A DNA stretch of 64,000 nucleotides, from positions 53,030,200-53,094,199 of the forward strand of contig CM029612.1 of the NCBI GenBank assembly GCA_017311315.1, given 5' to 3'. Under the pieces are notes generated by a model. It saw nothing but the letters and a program-made list of their open reading frames with translations, did not search any database and was not told the origin of the DNA. Shown here in pieces: positions 47,947-59,056 of the stretch. Within the stretch, counting starts at the first letter, position 1. The number at the start of each line of letters is the position of its first letter. Made by a program: the position numbers and the translations under genes. Source of the stretch: Dendrocalamus latiflorus (lineage: Eukaryota > Streptophyta > Magnoliopsida > Poales > Poaceae).

Positions 47947-48301
47947 GGAGGGAGAGACTTTACAGTTTACATCACCAACCAATGGAGCTGACAAATAACA
48001 CAACCATTGAACAACCATCGAAAGGGCTAGGAACCACTGCACCAGGAATTCAGGATCATGCCCAGACACGGCTCATGTATGACGTGCTCTTGAAGCTTCA
48101 ACTGATCTCGACTCTAGTATTGCAAAATCGGCAATCAATTGAATGACCACAAATTTTCCTCCAGGTTGATCTTACTATCACAACAAATGGAAATCATACT
48201 CAACCAGACTATTCCTTCCTCTCATCGTTTTCAGAACCAGACTATTCCTTCCTATCATTTGTGTCTCAAGCTGCATTTTGTTTTCAGTAGCTTCAGTACT
48301 A
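45609..48301. other. Intergenic: MITE, GC-rich tract, microsatellite
   Basis: No gene is supported. A hAT-like MITE in reverse lies at about 46335-46556 (GCACTGTAACGGCTAAAAAT, ending GAAGCTACATTGAGC). It runs straight into a GC-rich tract at 46556-46944 whose Ala/Pro frames look like low-complexity artefacts. A GA microsatellite is listed separately. Confidence 0.4.
47894..47941 (+). repeat. (AG)n microsatellite
   Basis: About 24 uninterrupted AG units, followed by GAGAGGGAGGGAGAG. A simple repeat, likely polymorphic. Confidence 0.95.
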
Positions 48302-48585
48302 GGGCGTCTCCAATGGTTTTATAGCTAGCAACTAACTATAAGACTTTCACATCATTTATATAGTACACACTAAAGCTAGCATTCTAAAGAACTATCTATA
48401 AGGATAGCTATTTGATGCTTACATGCACACACAGAATTTATAGAAGCTGCCTCGTTTGGCGTTATAGACTAGTGCTTAAAGAAGAGCTGGCTCGATTTTT
48501 TTTGCATACTCTCTTTCCTCCACATAGGATATATGCTGATGTGTACATGCATATAGCTAGCTGACTCAGACCATTGGAGATGCCC
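48302..48585. mobile_element. MITE with GGGC-TCTCCAATGGT ends
   Basis: A 284-bp element with inverted ends GGGCGTCTCCAATGGT (left) and ACCATTGGAGATGCCC (right), one mismatch. The flanking triplets are CTA and TAA, so the target duplication is imperfect. The ends resemble the GAGCATCTCCAATAG element at 31.6 kb. It lies about 290 bases downstream (3') of the DUF1639 stop codon. Confidence 0.65.
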
Positions 48586-48871
48586 TAACCGAACAGGCGT
48601 CCTCGAGAGCTGAACTCCAGACTCACTAGATCAGGAATGATCTAATTTACTCTTTTGGTCAATGTGCATGGTTCCATACGACAATTTCTTTAGAATAACA
48701 AAAGGAAAAGGGATGGAGATACAACAAGGGTGAATAAGGAGAGTGGAACAGCCATTGATCTCCCACTATATTAGCGGCTGAGGTTTGTCTAGTTAAATGA
48801 CCAGCATTACTACTTAACTAGAGATTTCTGCCTCTAGCATAAGTCAAAAAAATTGATCCGCTTCCACCTCT

Positions 48872-50128
48872 CTATTCTGAATCACTCTCCATGCAGAGAG
48901 CCTTCAAGCCTCTAGTCCTCTGCAGATGGTTTTGCTCATATTAGCAACCGACAATAATAGACCACTAGACTTAACTTCGAACTGAAAGCTACAATATATG
49001 TTACTTGCAACCAAAGGAAACCAAATGAAATCTAGGTTACCTTTCTGGAACTCTTCTTCTCTCTAACTTCATACCTCTCATGCGACAAATCTGACAACCA
49101 TGCTCCCGGGCTCACCATCTACAGGCATGCACAACAATGACACAGAAAACAAGAGGGTTAAAAAATCAACATGATCACATATATGAAAAGAACAAAGCTT
49201 TGCAGTTGACTCTGTGAAAGCAGGCATTACAAGCAAGCACTTCCGCATCAACTTCGGCCTCTTCTTTGGCCTCTGTGGGAGCTTGCAGCCCTTCATCGCC
49301 ATAAAGTCCTCCTCCTTCTCCTTATTTGACAATGAAATGAAGAACCTTGGCGGCACGGTGGTGCCCTTCTCTTCCATTCCACCACCAAAATCAAATCCAG
49401 TCCCCTCAAAAGGAAACGGGGAACCCCTAGTGGAGTAATACCGGTCCTTCTCTGGCGAGAGAGATATCGACTGCCTGTTCTCACTCACAAGTGGCTCAGA
49501 TTTCCTGCTGACAAAAATCATGTTGATACACCCTATTAGAGCATTCGTTGATATTTTCCACTGCAATGAGAATGGGGCCTGTGCATACCGAAATTACCTT
49601 CGGTGAAGGGTGCTAGGGCGGCGTGGTGAACGAAATGGTGCGGCATCACCTCCAAGAAGGGGTCGACTCACTCGGGGTATGGCACGTCTAACAACTTCAG
49701 ACCGTGCTGGTGATGGTGAGCCATCGTCACGTGTCTTCACACAGCGAAGCCGCTTCCGGCTGCCCCATTGCAGGAACAGGTTTGGCTCGCTGGGAGACCT
49801 TGAGGGTCTTGAATCCTTCGCCCCCTGATCCATCTGCAGCCTGAAAGAGCCGGAAGCCGTCAGCAACTACAAATCCTAGACTGCAGATCAGAATGTACTC
49901 CTGAAAAAGAGATAGCAGCAGAAAAGATAGGCTAATCGGAGATTCATCGTCTTCAAAAATGCTCTCCAGCTAGTAGTACAGGGTTGGTTGGGTACAAAGT
50001 AGAAACTGAAACTAAGAAGAAGAAAAAAAGGAAGGCTTTGAACTAAAGTTCTAGCCCTCCTCACGAGAGCAAAATCTTGCCCCAAAACACAAAACAAAGG
50101 CTCTTCCGCGTTCTCTTACCAGCTGCAT
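48872..50128 (-). CDS. DUF1639 family protein (about 215 aa)
   Basis: On the - strand, coding exons are 50120-50128, 49598-49833, 49231-49507, 49041-49118 and 48872-48919, all GT-AG. Family marks in order: NLFLQWGSRKRLRCVK near the N terminus, FFISLSNKEKEEDFMAMKGC followed by KLPQRPKKRPK in exon 3, MVSPGAWLSDLSHERYEVRE in exon 4, and RGLKALCMESDSE at the C terminus. These identify the plant DUF1639 family, whose function is unknown; the basic KRPK stretch suggests a nuclear location (inference). The start is uncertain: either ATG at 50128 (a three-codon exon) or ATG at 49833 at the head of exon 2. The third coding exon has tandem NAG acceptors (CAGCAG). A non-coding first exon probably ends at a GTAAGC donor near 50726. 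Confidence 0.85.
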
Positions 50129-50147
50129 GGCGGCGGCGGCGCCCCCC

Positions 50148-50166
50148 GGGGGGGGGGGGGGGGGGA
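50148..50166 (-). repeat. Poly-G run (C run in the sense of DUF1639)
   Basis: Nineteen G on the + strand lie 20 bases upstream of the DUF1639 first candidate start codon. In the sense direction this is a C tract in the 5' leader or adjacent intron. Confidence 0.9.
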
Positions 50167-50779
50167 TGGGATGGGATCAAAGGTGTTCCCTAATTGAACG
50201 CATCTACTTTGCCTAAAAACTGCAAAATCCCACTCTTTCCATCGATTTAGTAAGGGAAAACAAAACATCCAGTAGAACTAGCAGGCGGGAAACTACTCCA
50301 TTTTGACCCAAAAATCTAGTCTTTTTCTACGAAAAGAATGCTCCAAGTAAATCAGACGCGCATGAAAACAAAAATCTAGTTCCAGAGTTACATGAAAAAA
50401 AACTAGACAAAATGGTCATTTCCGCTTCTTCACCTAAACATCTGGAGTTAAACGCCTCTTAGTTGTCATACAACAGAAAAAAAAAACGAAAATGGGGGGA
50501 GGCAGAAACCTACCGCCCAACCCCAAAACACAACCCAGCGACCAAAAACCAGATCGGAAAACAAATCCCTAAAGGGAGCACTCAAAACCTCACCCTTCGA
50601 ACACACCTACACGTTTTACCACTAGTATCCAGATTCATAGGAGGAACGGACTCCATCTGAGCCCAGAAGATACCCAAAATCCCCCCAAAACACAGACGGA
50701 TCGAGAGGAGGAAGAGAATGCTTACAGATCTTCTGCTTCACCGCTGATTTGCTCCAAGAAATCTCCTATTAATTGGGGG

Positions 50780-52845
50780 GAGAAAACCACTGGAGATTGG
50801 AGTACAGGAGTTGTTCTTGGGGGGTGGTTAGGCTGTTGCTTGCTGGGCTGCGTTTTCTTGGAGAGAACCAGGCAAGCAGGCGAGCCAGGCAGGTTACTCT
50901 ATGGATGGCTGCTCTTTGCCCTGGGAAGCTCCTGGCCCTAGGATTGGAGATGCACGGTTCAGACGGGGGAGAGGGTTTTTCCCCCTATCTCCGGTTTGGC
51001 TTTGGCGCCCTAGGTGGGTTCGTGTTGCAGGGCCTTTCCCTTGTGGAAAATAGCTAACCTTCAGTAGTTATACCCTAAAAAACGAACTAATTTAGACATG
51101 TTCTCGCCAAGAAAACGCAAGTGCTCTCGCTTTGCAATGACTTGTATTTGCAGCGATAGGGGGCTATCTTTCCATGCATTACACCCGAATACGTATGGTT
51201 GTTTTGAAAACTGTAAAGGTTGAAATAGACTACGATGTAAAGTGGTTTTTAATATCTATGCATTTACGAAAAGTTTGATTATGTTAATTTACATGATCAT
51301 GGCTATAACTACGTTGATTTGGATCATAGTTGTGCTTATAATGCATCTTTTTTTTCTGTTTATGATATATGTATAAACCATATTTGTTTAGGCTTTTTAT
51401 TTGGCTTATAACCAAAAAAACCAAACCCTAAACAAAGAGATAACTTTTTTATCTAGCTTATGAAAAGCTTAAGCCATTTTAAACTTAAAAGTCAAAAGCC
51501 ATAGGAGAGGTGCTTTTTTGTTTTTGCAGAATGGAATATCCCTTTGCCACTCAAGTTCACTAAGCTTACACACTAAATGTCATTCATATATAACTCCAAA
51601 TCCTTCCATTTTGTTCTCCATTTTCTTTCTTCCTCCTTTTTTCCCTCTTTCCCACTCCTTTTTCGGTTCTCTCACTATCCCACAATGCTCAACGACGCCG
51701 TCCCACTCCCGCGCGGCACCATCCCCATGCCCTAACTCTATCGGCCTCTCTCTTCCCCACGCTCGCCGCCGCCAGCATCCCTCTTTCCTACGGCCCAACT
51801 CCGCCAACGCCGTCCATGCACCCCCAACCCCACCGGCCTCCCTCTTCCCCGGACCCCAACTTCGCTGGCGCCATCCACGTGCCCCAACTCTACCGCCCTC
51901 CTTCTTCCCCGCACTCGTTGCCATCGGCATCCCTCTTCCCCGCGCTCGCCGCCGCTGGTATCCCTCTTCCCAACTCCACCGGCCTCACTCTTCCCCGTGC
52001 CCTAACTCCTTCGACCTTCCTCTTCCTTTCATCCCTAACTCTGCCGGCGGCGTCCCCGCGCCCCAACTCCCTCAGCCTCCCTCTTCCCCTCATCCCCAAC
52101 TCCACCGGCGGCGTCCCCGCTCCCCAACTCCGCTAGCCTCCCTCTTCCCCTCATTCCTAACTCCGCCGGTATCCCTCTACCTTGTCGCCGCCATCTTCCC
52201 TGCCCCGACGACGACCAGAAGCACCCCACAAATTACATGTACGCGCACGTCAATTTACACTGGCGTACATAAATATTGTAACGCCGCCAAGTTTCCATAA
52301 CCTCATGCGCGTGCCGCTGCTCGTATAGCCAAGAGGTGCAAAGAAAATTATATGAGACATCATCATGGTCATTAGACCCATATTAGATCCTTTAAATCTC
52401 ACAACACATAACATAATAAAAAGAAGTATTTTTTTGCATGACCACATTGATGATTTGAAGAGGGTCTTTCTTGTAGCACCCTCGGCAGCAGCACGCACCC
52501 CATGCACGCACGAGAGTTTTCACTGCTTTCCCAGGTGGCCCTACGGTGGATCCGTCCATCCCACGTTCCCACACCACTTCTCTCATAGTCTCATATAAGT
52601 ATGACGCACACATGAGCATGAGATGGAGAGATGAATGGATCGACAGAGGCTGATCTGATTAGCGATTCTGGGTTTTTAATTTCTACTATTCGAGAGAAAC
52701 AATCATATATGATTTTAACTGATATAATTAAATTTAGTATAGTATCTACTAAAATCTACCTATAGACTCTAACTTAAAAAAATATACTACTTAAAATTAA
52801 TTACTATAACAAAAAGTAATAGGTTAAAAACTAAGTTCGACTGGA
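50780..52845. other. Intergenic between DUF1639 and psaD, with repeats
   Basis: Divergent promoter region of DUF1639, followed by a degenerate minisatellite (51580-52240, listed separately) and a second-family AT-rich MITE-like stretch at about 52660-52845. No gene is supported. Confidence 0.4.
51580..52240 (+). repeat. Degenerate CCCAACTCC-CCCTCTTCCCC minisatellite
   Basis: Imperfect units of about 45-60 bases containing CCCAACTCC, GCCGGC or CTCGCC, and CCTCCCTCTTCCCC recur at least ten times. A 260-aa Pro/Ser/Leu-rich frame (51518-52300) spans it, but overlapping frames on both strands are also open. That is expected from the repeat, so I do not call a protein. Confidence 0.65.
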
Positions 52846-52970
52846 ACCCACCCATTGTTCCCGACGGCGCGGCTAGAGGGCCCGGCGTCGTGTGGCACGT
52901 CATAACGGGCGGGCGCGCTCGTGTGGGTGTGGATGCGCAGCCTCTCGACGTATCAAAGTCCGCACTCCCC

Positions 52971-52996
52971 ATTGGCCGGCCTCAGATCCCCTTATC
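52971..52996 (+). promoter_or_regulatory. psaD promoter boxes (CCAAT, I-box)
   Basis: ATTGG (CCAAT on the - strand) at 52971-52975 and CTTATC (GATAAG, an I-box core, on the - strand) at 52991-52996. Both lie about 125-150 bases before the start codon. I-boxes are common in light-regulated photosynthesis genes. The motifs are short, so chance occurrence is possible. Confidence 0.4.
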
Positions 52997-53120
52997 CACT
53001 GCCCCACCCGAACCCGTTACCTCTTAGCTAGCCAGCTCTACTACTCTTCCCTCGTCGCGCCACACCCATCCTGCTCGATCTTGCACGCCTCTCCTCGAAA
53101 GCTAGCTAGCTAGCTCCGCC

Positions 53121-53720
53121 ATGGCCATGGCCACCCAAGCCTCCGCCGCCACCCGCCAATTCCTGGCCTCCTGGTCGCAGTCCAAGCCCCGCCAGCTCGG
53201 CTCCTCCCTCTCCTTCCCCTCCAGCTCGCGCGGCCCCGCGGCCCTCAAGGCCGCCGCCGCCGAAGCGCCGGAAGCCGAGGCGCCCAAGGGGTTCGTGCCG
53301 CCGCAGCTGGACCCCAACACGCCGTCGCCCATCTTCGGCGGCAGCACGGGCGGGCTGCTCCGGAAGGCGCAGGTGGAGGAGTTCTACGTGATCACGTGGA
53401 CGTCCCCCAAGGAGCAGGTGTTCGAGATGCCCACCGGCGGCGCCGCCATCATGCGGGAGGGCCCCAACCTGCTGAAGCTCGCGCGCAAGGAGCAGTGCCT
53501 CGCGCTCGGCACGCGGCTGCGCTCCAAGTACAAGATCAACTACCAGTTCTACCGCGTCTTCCCCAACGGCGAGGTGCAGTACCTCCACCCCAAGGACGGC
53601 GTCTATCCGGAGAAGGTCAACCCCGGCAGGCAGGGCGTCGGCCAGAACTTCCGCAGCATCGGCAAGAACGCCAGCCCCATCGAGGTCAAGTTCACCGGCA
53701 AGAACGTCTTCGAGATCTGA
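53121..53720 (+). CDS. psaD: Photosystem I reaction centre subunit II, chloroplast precursor
   Basis: An intronless nuclear gene of 199 residues. PsaD sits on the stromal face of photosystem I, forms the ferredoxin docking site with PsaC and PsaE, and stabilises PsaC. Residues 1 to about 46 are a Ser/Ala-rich transit peptide, followed by an acidic Ala/Glu linker (EAPEAEAPKG). The mature domain has LDPNTPSPIFGGSTGGLLRK (63-82), EEFYVITWTSPKEQVFEMPT, GGAAIMREGPNLLKLARKEQ, RSKYKINYQFYRVFPNGEVQ and YPEKVNPGRQGVGQNFRSIG, all strongly conserved. The start is the ATG at 53121; a second Met follows two codons later. The gene is complete, with GC-rich third positions typical of highly expressed grass genes. 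Confidence 0.97.
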   Translation: MAMATQASAATRQFLASWSQSKPRQLGSSLSFPSSSRGPAALKAAAAEAPEAEAPKGFVPPQLDPNTPSPIFGGSTGGLLRKAQVEEFYVITWTSPKEQVFEMPTGGAAIMREGPNLLKLARKEQCLALGTRLRSKYKINYQFYRVFPNGEVQYLHPKDGVYPEKVNPGRQGVGQNFRSIGKNASPIEVKFTGKNVFEI

Positions 53721-53759
53721 TCAGTGATCATTACGTGTGTTAGTTCATCGATCGATCGG

Positions 53760-55650
53760 TAGTTATTGGTGGGTGGCGATGATGATGATGGACATGCATG
53801 ATGTAATTTTAATTGTCGAGTTTTAATCATGACGACGCATGGGATTATAATGTACATGTTTTGGTGACGTTGTTGCTGTGATTTAAAGTTGTTTACATGA
53901 TCGAATTCGATGTTGCTACACGTTTGTTAAGTTTTGGTTAGATATGATCTTCCAAAAATCACATAGTGACTACTATAAACAAGTAACATGCATGCATGCA
54001 TACATACATATACACACTTCGTTTTGGTTAGTTTGTGTTGCGTGTAATGTATTGTGTGCAAGCAAATAGGGTGTATGTATATTTATCTTTCTAACCTGTT
54101 TACCCCATGTCTTCGGTGCCTTATCAGTTTTGCATCAATAGTAGAATTGTGATCTGTAATTTCATTCCAAGCTCGATGGGGAAGCTTCTTCATGAAGAGT
54201 GCTGTTGATTACTATTAAGGTGCTTCTTCATGACTAAATTTAAGCTCTGTTACTTGTCATGCACTCCAGTTTCATAAGTATGTAATAATTTTTATCACAT
54301 AGGTAGTGAAATGGATGGTGAGCATCTAGGGGATAACTTGGGGGGGGGGGAAACCATGAAGGGCATGGCGCCACAAAATTATGTAAATATTTTGGCAAGA
54401 TTCCTACAGGGGAGGTCTTGTGATTGGTTGTTCTTGAATTGCACTACTGGAGCTCTATTTTTGTTTGGAGGGAGCATGGAATTGTACTACTGGCGAATGT
54501 GATCAGTTTTTAGTGGTACATATATAAACTGTAATGTCAGGAGTAGCTACTATATTCTGGCCTCTTCTTGTCCAGTGCAGTAGTCTCTAGGAGTTAAAGG
54601 GCATGTCTACATGCATGCATTTCGGATGCTTGTATACAGCATGTCAGCTGGCTCCTAGAAATATCAGGTGCAAGATCTATGTTACAGCTCATTAAGCACT
54701 TAGGCATTCACATATGCATGTCGGCATCTTTTCTCCAGATGGTTAATATATGTCGGCAGCTTCTGATAGTTATCATGTAGTCAAATATAATTTGACTTTG
54801 TCTTAAAAAAATTAATCTCCAACAAATAAGACGCGATCAGGGGGCACTTGGATTATGAATAAAACATCTTATGGTTTTAATTTGTGGGCTGTTGCGATTT
54901 GCTATCTGTACTATGAGTTGCTTAATGGGGTGGTGGTCTGATGCTAGAGTTGTTCTATTGCCAAAATCACTATATGCGAATTTCAGCATGCACTCCAAAT
55001 ATTGGACAGATACTCGTTGCCTGTTTCGTTTAATGATTTTCAGTTTAGCCGGATCTTACATTTTAGACAATGGAGTTTATCACAGCACCTCACAGATGGC
55101 TTCCATGTTGAATGTTGTGGTGGAGATCTCGTCTGACTTCCTTGTCGAAATGGTTGCAAGATACAAAGGATCAGCTGCTTTTCCATATAACTACTCTGCT
55201 TCGCACAATAACATCACCTACTGAAACCAATTTCCTTCTGCAAAGGCGCTACACAAGTCAGGATTTATTCTTCAGAGAAGATCTTGCTTGTTATCTCAGT
55301 TGACTTCTTTATAAATTGTGTGAGCGGCATAGCATCTGTTTCTTTATTGAAAAGAACAGCGCGTGTTACAGAATCCCCATGCTTGCATGGAGTGGACGTA
55401 GAATATGAATCCGTTTTGTTACAGAATGTATATATGGCTTTTGCTTAGTTTCTGCACTCTGCCACCGCAGGGTGCTCCGTGTTTGTCCTCCAGCAGTTTG
55501 GGGCCTCGTTGCATTGCAACTCATGGACACTCAAATTTGATTTGAGTTTTACATTTTGTGTATAATAAAGAAAAACACTTTAGTTTGCTGTAGAAGAGTT
55601 TTAGGACATGTAGCATGAGCATACAGCTTTCCCCCCCTTTCTTCTGAGGA
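53760..55650. other. psaD 3' flank and intergenic
   Basis: No gene is supported. The frame 54871-55224 (117 aa) has no domain or clear splice partners. A G run is at about 54341-54350 and CATGCATG runs are near 53990-54005. Confidence 0.35.
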
Positions 55651-55768
55651 AATATGAGCATTCAGCTAGTACTTCTGAATTCTTACTGCCAGGATGATCC
55701 AATAGAACCGAGAAGAAGCTTTTGCATGGGTCATAACATACTGGGCAATGATAATACAGTAGATTTGA

Positions 55769-55947
55769 TGGGCCTTTCCATCATTAATGTTACATGGGCC
55801 TTAAAATACTTAAAAAAAGGAAAAGCAGTTACGCTTAATGGGCCTATCCAACAATATACTGGGCAACGGCCTAGCCCACTCCCTCCGCCGTCCCATCCTC
55901 TCGTAAAAACCCGAGCTCTAACCCTCGACGCCTCCCCCATATAAATA
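55769..55947 (+). promoter_or_regulatory. RPS2 promoter: three site II boxes and TATA
   Basis: TGGGCC at 55769-55774, 55795-55800 and 55839-55844, then TATAAATA at 55940-55947. A telo-box-like AAACCCT is at 55994-56000 in the leader. Site II plus telo-box is the usual signature of plant ribosomal protein genes. The transcript probably starts in the pyrimidine-rich tract near 55970. Confidence 0.7.
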
Positions 55948-56047
55948 CCTCCTCTAGTCTTGTTCTCCCACTCTTCGCGCCGCCATAGCCTCCAAACCCT
56001 CATCACCCACACCCTCGAGACACCCCTAATCCCCACCACACCCGAAC

Positions 56048-57752
56048 ATGGCGGAGCGCGGAGGCGAGCGCGGTGGGTTCGGCCGCGGCTTCGGCCGCGG
56101 CGGGCGCGGCGGGCGCGGCGACCGTGGCGGGCGCCGCGGTGGCCGCCGCGGCGGCGCGCGCCAGGAGGAGGAGAAGTGGGTGCCGGTGACCAAGCTCGGC
56201 CGCCTCGTGAAGGAAGGCAAGTTCCAAAAGATGGAGCAGATCTATCTCCACTCGCTCCCCGTGAAGGAGCACCAGATCGTGGAGTTGCTCGTGCCGGGGC
56301 TCAAGGACGAGGTGATGAAGATTACGCCTGTGCAGAAGCAGACCCGCGCCGGCCAGCGCACGCGCTTCAAGGCCTTCGTAGTCGTCGGCGATGGTGACGG
56401 CCACGTCGGGCTGGGAGTCAAGTGCGCCAAGGAGGTGGCCACCGCCATCCGCGGCGCCATCGTACTGGCCAAGCTTTCCGTCGTGCCAGTCAGGAGGGGC
56501 TACTGGGGCAACAAGATCGGGAAGCCGCACACCGTGCCTTGCAAGGTCACCGGCAAGTGCGGGTCTGTCACTGTGCGCATGGTGCCCGCCCCGAGGGGTT
56601 CCGGCATCGTCGCCGCGCGCGTGCCAAAGAAGGTGCTGCAGTTTGCTGGCATTGAGGACGTCTTCACCTCCTCACGCGGATCCACAAAGACCCTTGGCAA
56701 CTTTGTCAAGGTACAACCTTTGCCCTGCTCTTGTTCATATTTTGCTCAGCTCTTTTCGCTTCCAGTAGATTTGTATGATGGATGTTGGGATGACTAGTAG
56801 GCATATAATTGCTGATTTGTGAATAGCTAGTAGGCGTAGAAATTTTTATGTATGGATGACTAGCAGTCATAAATTTTTTGATGTATGGATGGCTTGTAGG
56901 CATGGTATGTTTTGTTGTATCTACTATACTATGTTGGAAGTGATCACTTTATACAACATTGCCTATTATTCTTACTAGGTATACACATATATTGCGGGAG
57001 GATTCTTAGTGGTTCGCACTTGATGGTATTTAGTATAATGTAAACTGACCGGTTCAGAAGAAATTTACATAGTAGTTGTAGTGTTCACAAATCTGTGATA
57101 TGTTAGTTCTGCTTTGTACGTGCTTGCAATACTTTCTACTGCTGTTACATTTGTTCATCAATCTTTTGAAACACCATCCAGTTACTGCCAAATTCTAGTG
57201 TGTTTAGTGTATTTGCTATGATAAGATGAGTCATGTTTCAATCCTGTCTATGTGTAAGGCATCTTGTAAGTTCTAAGAGGTTTAACATTTCTGTTTGTGC
57301 TGCTTTCCTAGTAAGGGCTGCTCAATGGCATTGTGTTGTTTGTGGCAACCTTTTGGATGTCTAGCATTTTTGTCTGTTAAACTCCATGAAGTTTTGATTT
57401 ACTTTGTAAGTCAGTGGTGGTAAAATGAACTATGTTTATTCCTGCAATTCTACCCTAATTGTTTTGGTTTGCTTTGTCTGTAAACATATTGATGTTTACT
57501 TCCTAGCAGGTCGAAGTGTTGTTCAATTGATCTATTCTGGTTGGTAATGACTCGTTGCATATTACAAGCTGATTAATTTGTTGTTTGCAGGCAACCTTTG
57601 ACTGCCTGATGAAGACTTATGGATTCCTCACTCCTGACTTCTGGAGGGAGACCAAGTTCACCAAGGCACCCTTCCAGGAGTACACCGACTTCTTGGCAAA
57701 GCCAACTAAGGGTCTTATGCTTGAGGCACCTGTTGAGAAGATAGAGGCTTAG
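56048..57752 (+). CDS. RPS2: Small ribosomal subunit protein uS5 (S2, cytosolic)
   Basis: Two exons, 56048-56710 and 57591-57752, with an 880-base GT-AG intron in phase 0, encode 274 residues. uS5 lies at the mRNA entry of the 40S subunit and contributes to decoding accuracy. Residues 4-37 are an RGG-rich tail (GGFGRGFGRGGRGGRGDR), a known methylation target in eukaryotic S2. The S5 N-terminal domain is about residues 92-157 (RFKAFVVVGDGDGHVGLGVK), and the C-terminal domain is about 175-245 (PRGSGIVAARVPKKVLQFAG). Exon 2 begins ATFDCLMKTYGFLTPDFW and ends EAPVEKIEA. The frame runs past the exon 1 donor in the genome, which would give a false 249-aa product. Complete and apparently functional. 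Confidence 0.96.
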
Positions 57753-58550
57753 GATGTTGGAGTAAAGAGTTTTACTTGCTGGAGTTGTCCAATGCACTTT
57801 GCTTTATTATAGTTCAGAACTGGGTGTTATCTATGGATTGTGCTGCGTCTGGATGTCTCTATTTGCTGTCAAGTTTTGGATTATGGTACCATGCTACTCT
57901 TTTTATCAATGAATGCTATATAATTATGGCTTGGATCAATCTTTTTTGTAATGATAGTTTTTGGTGATGACTACTGTTACCTATAGATAATGTTTATGTC
58001 AGCTTCTCAGTTAACTGCGTTTGCGTTTTTTATATGTAGTTTCTTTTTCGAAACCATGTTTTCGATGTGTTGATCTGCTCTACCTACTGCTGTCTTTGTG
58101 TCCTATTTACTGTCAAATGCTCTGCTGCAAAATTTAACCCGATTGGGAACCTGTCTGATTGGCTGCATGCTGGGTTCCCACTTCCCCTGTTCCCAGCGGT
58201 CACCGGTCGTCATGTATTTTTATTCATCTTGCTGGCGATGGTATCCCCTGTTTTTTCACCTGTCATACTCTGTCAGTATCTCTCTTGATTTACTAAAATT
58301 TGTAAAGATGGCAGGATTTGGAACTGGTGTGTTTATTCAGTGTAAAGTCACCGATATGGAATGGTTACTGGCGTTTACCGTCCCTCGGCGCCGCTAAAAT
58401 TTTAAGAAGCGTTTTTGCTGTTGAGCTGTACTCCGCTGTTTTCTGCTGTTAATGACAAGAAAAACGCAGGCCATGTGCTCGTTTGCAGACCATTAGATCT
58501 GCTACTGGAACACGAGATTTCGTTCTCTTGTGCTGCTACTGCATGCGAAG
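57753..58550. other. RPS2 3' untranslated and flanking sequence
   Basis: AT-rich 3' sequence of RPS2, followed by a stretch with no supported gene up to the TRIM element. Confidence 0.4.
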
Positions 58551-58554
58551 CGAG

Positions 58555-59056
58555 AACGAAAGTACAAACAAGTTGCTACGTGTGCGTGGCCTATATAGAA
58601 TGGGGTTAGTCCTAAGCTAGTTTGAACCCTAGAACGTTACAAATGGTATCAGAGCCGACCCTCATGACATGGCATATGTGCTGGCACTGAACGTACATAC
58701 ATGTGTCAAGAGGGGAGATCCTGATCATTTGCCCAAATGTGAGTATGTTGGGCCGATAAGAACGTTGGGTCCTTTGAGGGGTGTATGTGACATCTCGACC
58801 CCTGTAGAAGAGGGTGTGCATTAGTCCCATCTTACTAGTTTAGCTTGAGAAGTACTAACATATAAGTTTAGAGTTTCCAATGATAGCAACCTTCGGTTAA
58901 TCGTTTTGCGAAAACGAAAGTGTAACCTGGTTGCTAGTTTAGCTTGAGAAGTCCTAACATATAAACGTGAATGAAAGTGTAAACTGGTTGCTACGTGTGC
59001 GTGGCATATCCAGAATAGGGTTGGACCTAAACTGATTTAGACCCTATGGCGTTACA
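58555..59056 (+). mobile_element. TRIM element downstream of RPS2
   Basis: A miniature LTR element. A truncated 5' LTR (about 58555-58641, ending GAACGTTACA) is followed by the primer site TGGTATCAGAGC (58644-58655). The internal region is only about 145 bases and ends in a purine tract (TTTGAGGGGTG). The 3' LTR is 58786-59056 (271 bp), starting TGTGACATCTCGACCCC and ending GGCGTTACA. Both LTR copies share GTTGCTACGTGTGCGTGGC. There is no coding sequence. The 5' LTR lost its outer part, so no target duplication can be read. Confidence 0.8.

Noticed and set aside
51518..52300. A 260-aa proline-rich frame
   Set aside because: It follows a degenerate minisatellite; other frames over the same bases are equally open and there is no gene structure.
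54871..55224. A 117-aa frame downstream of psaD
   Set aside because: No recognisable domain; composition is like intergenic DNA.
56048..56797. An unspliced 249-aa RPS2 product
   Set aside because: The last 28 residues are intron read-through. The GTACAA donor at 56711 and the acceptor before 57591 restore the conserved C terminus.
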